Assembly: GCF_014237455.1 (NCBI RefSeq)
Contig: NZ_JABZFL010000002.1
Coordinates: 32,773-96,772 of the forward strand
Length of the DNA: 64,000 nt
Source of the DNA: Desulfobacula sp.
GTDB lineage: Bacteria > Desulfobacterota > Desulfobacteria > Desulfobacterales > Desulfobacteraceae
Direction of reading: 5' to 3'
The translations under genes were made by a program, and so were the position numbers. This document shows positions 45,683-56,000 of this stretch, one piece after another. The notes beneath the pieces are model-generated. The model worked only from the letters and a program-made list of their open reading frames with translations. It was not told where the DNA came from and did not search any database. How positions within the stretch are numbered: the first letter of the stretch is position 1; the number at the start of each line of letters is the position of its first letter.

Positions 45683-46036
45683 ATGGAAAATCAAAAAAAA
45701 GTGCTCTTTGCATTCCGGGGTGATCCCCTGTGCTTTATCCATGTCCTTCTCAATGGCATTGATCTGCATGAACGCGGCCAGGAAGGATTAATTATCTTAG
45801 AAGGCGAAGCTGTTACACTCGTTCCTGAGATGAGCAAGCCAGGACATTTTCTTTCAAGTCTTTACCAGAAAGCAAAAAGCCTTGGCATATTGCATGCAGC
45901 CTGTAAAGCGTGCTCCATTAAGCTTAAAGTTGAAAAAGAGATTGAAAAAGAAGGTATTCCCCTCATCGGTGACATGTCAGGTCATCCTTCCATGGGAAAT
46001 TTTATTGAAAAGGGCTACCAGATCATCACCTTTTAG
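45683..46036 (+). CDS. DsrE-family small protein
   Basis: A 117-residue protein resembling DsrE/DsrF-like sulfur-handling proteins: VLFAFRGDPLCFIHVLLNGIDLHERGQEGLIILEGEAVTLV, then a helix region with ACKACSIKLKVEKE where conserved cysteines of sulfur carriers lie, and MSGHPSMGNFIEKGYQIITF. Members carry persulfide or act in redox and multimerise. It follows the thioesterase by 36 bases on the same strand and is convergent with the SDR gene. Sulfur transfer in this protein is an inference from the cysteines. Confidence 0.65.
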   Translation: MENQKKVLFAFRGDPLCFIHVLLNGIDLHERGQEGLIILEGEAVTLVPEMSKPGHFLSSLYQKAKSLGILHAACKACSIKLKVEKEIEKEGIPLIGDMSGHPSMGNFIEKGYQIITF

Positions 46037-46051
46037 ATACCGGCTTTTCCC

Positions 46052-46951
46052 CTATCTGCCGGTCAGAGGTCTTCCCAGGCTGTAAATCTCACCGCAATGT
46101 TCATAGGGAAGCGCATTCTCAAGGCTTTTTATCTGATCAAACTGATCCCTGATCTCTTCTGCCCTTATCGGTCTTTTTGTATCTCCAATGCAGCAGCCTT
46201 TGCCGGAAACCATTGCCGATCGGGCAAACCAGCCTGCACTCATGGTAAAAATCATCCCGGATTCCCGGTTTTCTTCAGAACACAGAAAGGTCACCATAGG
46301 CGTGTTAAATGCAGGCTTGATTCTTTTGGCCACTTCGTCGGGGAAAGCCCCCTGAGTCATTCCGGTTGCGGCATTGGGAGCCACTGTATTGATTTTAATA
46401 TTATACCTGGCTGTTTCCAGTTTCAGGGTGTTCATAATGCCGATAACCCCCATTTTGGCAGCCCCGTAATTTGCCTGGCCGAAATTTCCATACATGCCCG
46501 AGGATGAGGCAGTAAATACGATTCGCCCGTACCCGTTCTCTTTCATGATTTTTACTGCAGGCTGGGTCACACAAAAAGCGCCTTTCAAATGGACGGCAAT
46601 AACGTCATCCCACTCTTGTTCCGTCATCTTCATAAATGTCCGGTCCCGCAGTATCCCGGCATTATTAATCAGAATATCCACCTTCCCGAAATGATCCATG
46701 GCTGTGTCAACAATGTGCTGACCGCCTGTCATGGTAGCCACGGAATCGAAACAGGCAACTGCCTGACCACCTGATCTTTTTATTTCATCTACAACCCTGT
46801 CTGCTGTCCGGCCCTGATCCGGCCCATGGCCGATATCATTGACCACAACACAGGCCCCTCTGTTTGCAAGATCCAATGCATATTCTCTTCCGATCCCCTC
46901 TCCTGCACCGGTTACGATAGCAACCCTGTTTTCAAAACTAATTGATTCCAC
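46052..46951 (-). CDS. Short-chain dehydrogenase of the peroxisomal MFE-2 type
   Basis: A 299-residue SDR with a long C-terminal part. AIVTGAGEGIGREYALDLANRGACVVVNDIG, ILINNAGILRDRTFMKM, VFTASSSGMYGNFGQANYGAAKMG (Ser, Tyr, Lys) and INTVAPNAATGM match the 3-hydroxyacyl-CoA dehydrogenase half of multifunctional enzyme type 2. GTG at 46951 with GGAG six bases upstream is preferred; ATG at 46966 has no ribosome site. It reads the same way as the giant synthase and starts about 70 bases downstream of its stop, so it may be co-transcribed and reduce or oxidise 3-hydroxyacyl groups of its product. Confidence 0.8.
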   Translation of the reverse strand: MESISFENRVAIVTGAGEGIGREYALDLANRGACVVVNDIGHGPDQGRTADRVVDEIKRSGGQAVACFDSVATMTGGQHIVDTAMDHFGKVDILINNAGILRDRTFMKMTEQEWDDVIAVHLKGAFCVTQPAVKIMKENGYGRIVFTASSSGMYGNFGQANYGAAKMGVIGIMNTLKLETARYNIKINTVAPNAATGMTQGAFPDEVAKRIKPAFNTPMVTFLCSEENRESGMIFTMSAGWFARSAMVSGKGCCIGDTKRPIRAEEIRDQFDQIKSLENALPYEHCGEIYSLGRPLTGR

Positions 46952-47021
46952 ATGGTCTCCAAACATTTAAATGCTAAAAATGCCTCTGCCCCGCATTTCA
47001 GACAGAGGTGTTATGATTTAT

Positions 47022-50000
47022 TCAGTTGACCTTTGAATTTTCCTTTTTATTAGAAAAAGTAAACTCAACCAGATCAACAATCCTGTCTTCGGGATCAAGG
47101 CGGTTGAGTTTTACCATTTCAAAGCTGTCCACTTCAACAAAAATATTTCCTTTTTTATCAACCAGCTTCAGGTTGTAGGTATTGGTTTCTTCATCTGAGT
47201 CCATCTTTTGGGTGATACAAAAGTATTCTTGATTTTTCTCGACATCTCTGTAAAATTTCAAAGACTTGATTTTATAGGGCAAAACTGTCCTTGAGGTGGT
47301 AAAGAACTCAAGAAGGCCGCCGGTCTGGAACATGGCATCAACCAGGATGGGGGCTGCTACAAAATTGGGATCTTTCACCCCTTTAAAAAACTCTTTTTTG
47401 CTTTTATCCGCCACTGTTGTGACCAATGTTTTACCGTCAAAGGAGTTAATATCCGTGATGGTACCGAAAAGGCCGAACATGAACAGCCGCTTGGGGTCAT
47501 ATACCAGGGTTTCAAGATCACCTTCATGAGAAACCGGATTAAATTCCGGCAGTTTGATCTTTTTTGCCTTTAATGGTTTTCGGGCAAACCTGTATTTTCC
47601 TTCATAGTGAAGTTTTGGGTCCCCCATGACAAGGCCGTCGGGATTCTTGAACTGGGATGTTATCCTGCAGTTAAACAACCCGCCTTTTTTCCTGTCTCCT
47701 GAAACCAGAAGCTCCTTTGGCCGCCCCTTTAAGAGTTTGATGGCGTAGGGAATCTGAAAGTCAGTCAATTCAACAAGATGTGCTCTGTCTTCGGACAGGG
47801 ATCTGGCCACTTCAGCCATGGTTTCGATCCCTGTGGAGCCAAGAAAAAGCGGCACATCTTCCATAGTATGGTCATGGAGGAAGATATCCCTTTCAACATC
47901 CAGCACCCTTGAATAAGTAGTGCCGATATCGGTTTTTTCCACCGGGGTATCCAGAAACGGAAATTGAACATCCCCGGGATCTCCCAGAAGACCATCCCAG
48001 TCGAAGGAATAATCAAGGCCGGAAAACACCATTTCAGACTCTGTCTTATCCAAAAGATCTGCCATAAAGAACTTGACGCCCTGTTCCATGGGAAGGAACT
48101 GGATACCTCTTTCCTCAAGCACCTTTTTCACAGTTGGATTGGTTGCCATACCAACACCGCCCCAGGCAGTCCAGGCATAGACTTTGTAAGTTCTTTCAGG
48201 ATGAAGCTGTCTCTGACGAAACAACGTTTTCCCAAGGAAGTCATTGGCAGATGTATAATCCACCTGGCCTTCATTCCCAAAGCGGGCTGTGACAGATGAG
48301 AAAGTAAAAAAGTACTTATACTCCCTGTCTTTGAAGGCCTGCAAAAGGTTTCGCAACCCTTTGACTTTAACATCCACCACCAGTTCAAAGGACCAGAGCT
48401 CTTTTTTGGGGATGAACTGGCTCATCTCCATGCCGGCGGCATGGAAAATTCCATCGATCCTGTCATACTTGTCAACGGCCGCCTTTACAGCATCAAAATC
48501 CGTTACATCCACACAATTATACTCAACACTGACACCCAGAGACTGAAGGGTTTCAATATTTTCAAGTGACTGCCGAACCCGCATCAGGCGATCAAGGCCG
48601 CGTTTGATTTCAACGGGTTTTACCCCGGGCATATCGTCTCTCAGCATGGCCATAAGCTCTGCCTGGGTGGATATTTTATCCAGGTATTTTGAATCGGTAC
48701 TGTAAATATCGTTGATATCCAGAATAATCAGGTTGACCTTATACTTTTCAACCACTTTCTTAATGATTTCGTAGGTAATGCCACCCGCTCCCCCTGTAAC
48801 CAGAAGGGTGTCATTCTCAGATATGATGTGTTGCGTTTTATCTGCAATGGAAGGCGTCATGGTCAGGACATACCGTTTTTTGTTTTTATATCCCACCTCT
48901 ACCCTTGTATCGTCGCAAAGAAGCTCATTTAAAAACATATCTGCAATCCTTCCCATGCTCTTTTTGGGCTGTTTATAAGAAAAGTCCACCACCTTGACCC
49001 TGGTGTCTGTCATCTCCTTATTCACGGTTTTCAAAAGGCCTGCAAGGCCTGCAAACATGGGATGGATATCTCCGCAGTCTTCCATATACGGGAATACAAC
49101 CGAATCAAAGGCAATGGTTCCAATGACATTCTCTTTTTGATCAAGGGTTTCAAACAGAGCTTTAATCATAACAAAAAAGGATTTGATGGTTGTGTTGAGG
49201 GAGTCGTCTGAATCACCTTTCCCCTCTTTCTTATCAAAATAAGTGTCAAGGGGTGACAAATGGATGAACCCGTTCACTTCCGGATAGGTTTCTTTAAACT
49301 CTTCCACCCTCTTTTCTGTGGCTTTGACATCGGTCAGGTCAAACTTAAAATCCGCACCCTTGCCGCCAATGGTAATGACCTCACCCCCCTTTTTTTTTAT
49401 TTTTTCAATAATTTTTTTGGCAAACCCGTGGCTGTCAAGGGAGACAATAATTTTTTTGCCTTTAAAATCCTTTTTGGAAAGTTCAGGAATCCGGGATTCT
49501 CTGACCCTTACAATCAACCGTTTGACGGGTGATACAGGATTAGGAAATTCATCCTCTTCATTTAAAGGAATGGTGATGTTACTTACCGATGGAACGTCAT
49601 CGTTTTCCACAGCAGTCGCTTCTTCTGTTTGGGGCGCTTGTACAGCTCCGGCCCTGGACTGGATATACTCGGCCAGTTTGGCAATGGTATTCAAATCCCG
49701 GAGTTTTAAATCATCCGGCACTGAAAAGCCAAAATGAGAGGCGATCTTGGCAAAAATCTCAACCTGTTTCACTGTATCTATCCCAAGATCTGCTTCAAGA
49801 TCCAGATCATCCTCCAGCATGTCTGACGCATATCCGGTCTGCTCGGCGATGACCTCCTTGACCGTGTCAATGGCATTGGAAAGGACTTGCGCTCCCGGTG
49901 CCGATTGTGTCTCTGATTGTATCTCAGGTTGAGCAGCAACAGGCGTCGGAATGGCCGTTTCTGTACCCGGTATATCAACTCTTGTGACAATATACCCGGC

Positions 50001-53000
50001 CAGTTTGGCAATGGTATTCAAATCCCGGAGTTTTAAATCATCCGGCACTGAAAAGCCAAAATGAGAGGCAATCTTGGCAAAAATCTCAACCTGTTTCACT
50101 GTATCTATCCCAAGATCTGCTTCAAGATCCAGATCATCCTCCAGCATGTCTGACGCATATCCGGTCTGCCCGGCAATAATTGACTTAACCGTTTCAAAGG
50201 CAGAAACTCCCGCGGATGCCCCTCCGGTTATCTCTTCAACCGATTTTGTTTCAACCTCTACTGCTGTTTCTTTCACTGCTGCAACGGGCGCAGGTATTGT
50301 CGGCATGGCAGGGACAGCCACTTTTACAGGTTTTTCAACTTTCCTTGTTTCCTTTGTCAGGGGCAGCAGGGCTTCTCCTCCGGCCACAGCACATAGGGTA
50401 TTATCAATCATCTTGAGTTCAGGATTTTGGGATCCGGTGATTTGTTTTATCCAGTTCTGATATCGAACATTGCCTTCAACCGGATTTTCCTCTACCCGTT
50501 TGACAAACATGAAAGCAAAATGAGAGCCAAACCCGGCAGCCAGATGGAGACCATACTCAGAATCAATTTTCTCCTGACCAGAAAAATTGAGTTTCTTGAA
50601 ATTTTCGGGTATTTTCTGAAGATTTGCAATGGGAGGGGCTTTTCTTTTCTGAAGGGCTTTAACCAGCACAACATCTTCTATGGCAGCCCCAAGGGTATGG
50701 CCTGTAAATCCTTTGGTGTTGGATATGCAGATGCTGTCCAGGTGATTGGAAAAGGTTGTTTCAAGAACAGTTACTTCCGCATCGGCGCTGCCTCCCCTTG
50801 CCGGAGTATAGGTCTCGTGGGACATGAAAAGAAGCTTATCTGCATAGTCTTTTTTCTTAATTCCATTTTGTTTTTCCACTTTATTGATGAATTTTTTCAT
50901 CTCGTGGGACATGTGGGGCACATCAATATTATAGGTGTGAAAAGCTGAATTGGCGATATGAGTGCCAAGAATCTCGCACTGGCCGTTCATGCCTCTTTCC
51001 TTTGCACAGCTCTCGCTTTCAACAACAAGACCCACAGCACCGGAGCCCAGAATGGTTCCGTTACGGTCTTCATCAAAGGGTTTGGCTGCTTCCGAGACTC
51101 TCTTTTTGATAGTGGCGGCCCCAAGTGCCAGGAACCCTGATCCCACCCACTGGTTCTGACTCGGCGTGGTCACATTCTCACCACCAACCACCAGCACTCT
51201 TTTGCATCGGCCGACCCTGATCCAGTCTTCGGCAATACCAATGGCAAGGGTAGTGGATGCACAGGCGGAACTGACCAGTGTGTTCGGACCTTTGGCTTTG
51301 ATAATCTGAGCCAGATGGGCAGATCCCAGAGGACAGGCGTTGGCCAAAAAATTCCTGTCAAACTTGTAGGGACCAAAATCTGACCGTTTTCTTGACTTTG
51401 CCTTGAAAAACCACTCTGTCAGCTGCTCTTTAATGGAAAGATCTTTTATTTTTTCCATGAGATAATAGTAAATTTTTTCAAACTCTTCATAGGGTTTGAG
51501 AAACATTTTCTCATAAAAATATTTTTCAAACTCTGACATCAGGGTTTCTCCATTGGGCCATAACGATGTAATAATCACCCCTGTCTCTTCCTGCATCTCT
51601 TCCGGCAGGGCAAACCCGTCAGGAATCATGGTCTTCCCGTCTTTCATCTTTTTATACTGCATGACAAGGGGTATGTTCGCATCTTTTAACGCTTCAATCC
51701 CTGCGGCAATACCAATGGCCATGCTGATATCGTATTGTTCTTTAATGCCGTATTCATCATTGAGGTCAAAATACCCTAACTGTCCCGCCAGATGGATCAC
51801 ATCTTCGGCTTTAGTGATCTGGACAAACCTTGCATTCCCATCCGGCTGTTTATAAAGCTTGGTGATATTCTTATCAATAATTTTCTCTTGGGCTTCACTC
51901 GTCAGGGAATCGATAAAATTTTCGCCATTGAGAATGGCATCAAAATTATCGGTTGCAAAAACACGCCTTGCTTTGCCCGGAAGCCCCACAGAAACACCTG
52001 AAATCAATATTTTGTTGGTATTAAAATCATATCTTTCAATGGCATCAATGGCCGATTGGCGTTTCTGGTGCTGATATTCCTTGTAAAGGATCTGATCAAC
52101 CAGTTTCTGGTTATTTTGTTTAAAGGATTCAAAATCTTCAGACATCTCTGTTTTTGATAACTCCTCTTTCATTTCGGGAATAATTCCGGGTTCACTTACT
52201 CGAACAGATTTTGCCTCAAAAATACTATTGCAGTCCTGTAAATATTTTCTGCATTCCTCAAAGGATTTCACCTCTCCGATTTTAGCATCCACGGATACGG
52301 CCGTGCCATACTCTCCGATATTAATATTTTTCAAAAGATTCACCAGCAACCTTGACGGACCGATCTCTATAAAATGGGTTCTGCCGGATACATATACATT
52401 CTCAATAGATGTAATAAATTCAACGGGTGAGATAATCTGTCTTGCCAGCAGATCTTTTACATCTTCGTGTCTTTCCGGATATGGTCTTGCCGTGGTATTG
52501 GAAATAATTTTTCCAAACCGGGTGTCATTAAAGGTTATGGTATCCAGATACGCTCTTAATTTTTGTGAAGCATCTTTTAACAAAGGTGTATGAAACGCCC
52601 CGGTAAGATTCAGCTTTTTATAAAAAATTTCCTGCTGGGTCAAAAAGGTGCAGAATTTTTCAATATCCTCAGCCTTTCCTGAGACAGCCGTCTGTTTTTC
52701 GCTGTTTTTATTAGTAATATAAATATTGGATACAAAGGCTTTTCTGATCAGATGCTCTGTCTCTTTTTCATTTTTGAATACCACCATGATTTTACCCGGA
52801 ACCTTTAATGTGGCTTCATGCATAAGATCCGAACGTTTGATGATCAAACGCATGGCATCGTCAAAAGAAAGCATACCGCTGCAAAAAAGGGCTGTGTATT
52901 CTCCCACACTGTGGCCGATGAAGTAATCGGGTGAAAATCCTTCCCGGGACAGTCGGCTGTAAATGGCGGCAGACGAAAGAAAGACTGCCGGTTGGGTATT

Positions 53001-56000
53001 CTGTGTTGAGTTAATGACATCATCTGTACCGAACATCATCTCCAGCAATGAATAGCCACGCTGTTCAACAAAAATCTTTTCGCCCTTTTCCATTACCTCC
53101 CTGATATGGGCATCTTTTGCAAAGAGTTCCTTCATCATTCGGCTTCTCTGGGCGCCCTGGCCGGAAAGAAGTGCGACCATTCTCAATTTTTTACCCCTGT
53201 TATCAGCAGAGTAAGCATGATCTATTAATACAATATCATCCCCTGCAGCCGCTTTGAATTCAGCTTCCACAATCTCTTCTTTCCTTTCAAGCCGGGCCGG
53301 CAATGTGCTCATAACCATATGGCAATGATTACCGCCAATACCGTTAACATTGGCTGCAAATCTAAAGGGCTGCCCCTGGGGCTTTACCACCATCTGCTGC
53401 GCCGGCTTTAAAATTTTACAATCATTTAAAATGGAATGGTCAGGATTATAATTAAAGTCCGGCAGAATTTTACCCTTGCGGTTCATGAGCATCAGCTTTG
53501 CCATGGCAACAGCCGGGTTGGCAGCTTTAAAATACCCGAACTGGGATTTGATATTTCCACAATGCATTTCATGGTCAAAACAATGTTCGATCACCTGTTT
53601 TTCAACGATATCTCCAAAAATATTGGAAAATGCAAACAGATCCAGATGATGGATATCCTGCTTTCTGATCCCGGATTTATAATATGTTTCATTTATGGTG
53701 GATACAAAAGTCTGTTCAGAAGGCGCAAGCAGATGATCCGGTACGCTTGAGCGGACAGCGCATTCGTTGATCTCACCCAGAATCTCCAAATTATATTCTC
53801 TGGCCTTTTTATAGGTGGTCATCAGATGGATGGCAGCCCCCTCTCCCATGACATACCCGTCAGCCCTTGAATCATAAAAGTTGCAGTCCCCTTCCGACAA
53901 CAGGCCGAGGCGTTTGAATGCCATGAGGACGGCCGGGTACAGGTTGCAGTCGACCCCGCCTGCCAGCACGAAATCAAGATCTTTGTGTTTTAAATTCCTG
54001 GCCGCATTTCTTATGGCAATGGAGGAAGATGCACAGGATGCATCGATCACGTAATTGGCACCATTCAACCCGAAATAATTGGTGATCCTGCCAGAGATAA
54101 TATTGGACAAAAGTCCGGGGGTGGTATCTTCATTGTTCTCTGGAATCGTATTCCGGATGGATTCCACAACCCGTTCCGAAAGCCTGTTGAGCTTTGCAGA
54201 ATCAATCCTGGGACAATTTTTAATGATATTGCCGATAAATTGTTTTCTAACCCTGATAATATTTTTGCTCTGCCGTTCTCCTGAAATGGTACCAAGGATC
54301 ACGCCAACCTTGTTGCCAGCAGACAGCTGGTCCAGCAGACCCGAACTTTCAAGTGCCTCACTGGCTGCCTCCAGTCCGAAGATCTGTCCTCTTTCAATGG
54401 ATTTTACCATCATGGGGGGCATTCTATATTTCAAATTGTTGAACTTATGTTCTTTGACCATACCCGCCTTTACTTTGGGAAGCCTGTAAGTGGAATTTTT
54501 ATCAAGATTCGCATAGGCATCATTGTCAAAGTGAACAGCCGGGATATGGGATAATTGTTTTTGTCCTGATTCAAGTTTCTCCCAGAACTCCTCTGTATTT
54601 TTTGCACCCGGAAGAAAAACCCCGAGCCCTGCAACCACAATCCTGTCATCATTAAAATCATAGGAAGGGTCAATAAAAATATCCCGCGGGACAGCCTGAT
54701 AGTTCTCGGTCATCTGCTCAACCACAATGTGATAATTAATACCGCCGAACCCGTAAGAAGAAACAGCCGCCTTCCTGGATGTGTTACCTTCAGATTTCCA
54801 TTCTTTTGACTCTTTTATAATAAACAGGGAAGATCCGTTTAAATCATGATTTTTTGAAAGGGTTTCAAACCGGCCATTGGGTGGCAGGATTCCTTTGTTA
54901 ACAGTCAGTAATGCCTTTAAAATCCCTACTGATCCGGCACATCCCAAAAGGTGGCCGATCTGGGATTTTATGGAACTGATACCGGCATTGGCATTCTTAT
55001 ATATGGAATTCAAGGTCTCAAGCTCTGCCTGATCACCGATGGTGGTGGAGGTTCCGTGGGCTTCGATAAATCCGATATCTTCCGGGCTGATACCGGGCTT
55101 AATATTTTCAAAACACCGCTGAACGCTTAATACCTGCCCCTTCGGATTTGGTGCGGCAATGGCCTTTCCCTTGCCGTCAGAACTTGAACCAATGGAATTG
55201 ATGACACCCAGAATACGATCCTTGTCCCTGATCGCATCTTTCATTCTTTTTAATACAAAAACGACTGATCCCTCACCCAGGATGAACCCGTCAGCCCGCT
55301 CATCAAACGGATATGATCCTGTAGCAGACAAGGTTCCCATTTTTGCGAAACCGATAAAGGCTTCAGGTGTCAGATTAGTATTTACCCCACCCACAATGAC
55401 CTGGTCGTGTTCACCGGACAAAAGTTCGCCCGCTGCAGCATCAAGTGCAGTAATAGAGGATGCGCAGGCAGCATCCACAACATAATTGGCACCCCGGACA
55501 CCTAAGTGACGGGCAATCCTTGAAGCTTCGATGTTCAAAAGCATACCATGGACAGGATCGTATCCTTTGTTTTCCCCTTCTATGCCTTCCATTAAGGCTT
55601 GTTTGACGCCCTCTTTTTCGTCATGGCTTAACGTCTGATACTCATCTGTTTTCTCCATCATGGATACCAGTTGTGGATACCAGTACTTAAGCTGAAGGTC
55701 ATTTCCCAGCTCATTGGAAAGGCAGGTGGCAATAATAACAGCTGTTCTTGCAGGATCATTACAGATCAGACGGTTGTCATCTCCCAGAAATCCTGCATTT
55801 TCGACGGCTTTGTATGCGGTCTGCAACACCATTTTCTGACTGCGGGAAAGTCTTTTTTCTTTGCCTTCAGCATACCCGAACCGTTCCCACTCAAACTCAA
55901 AATGGTCTACATGTCCTGCAAGGGCGGTGTAGGTTTTATCTTCCGCACTTTTGTCAGGGTCATAATAGAGATCGGAGTCAAATCTTGACGGTGGCATCTG

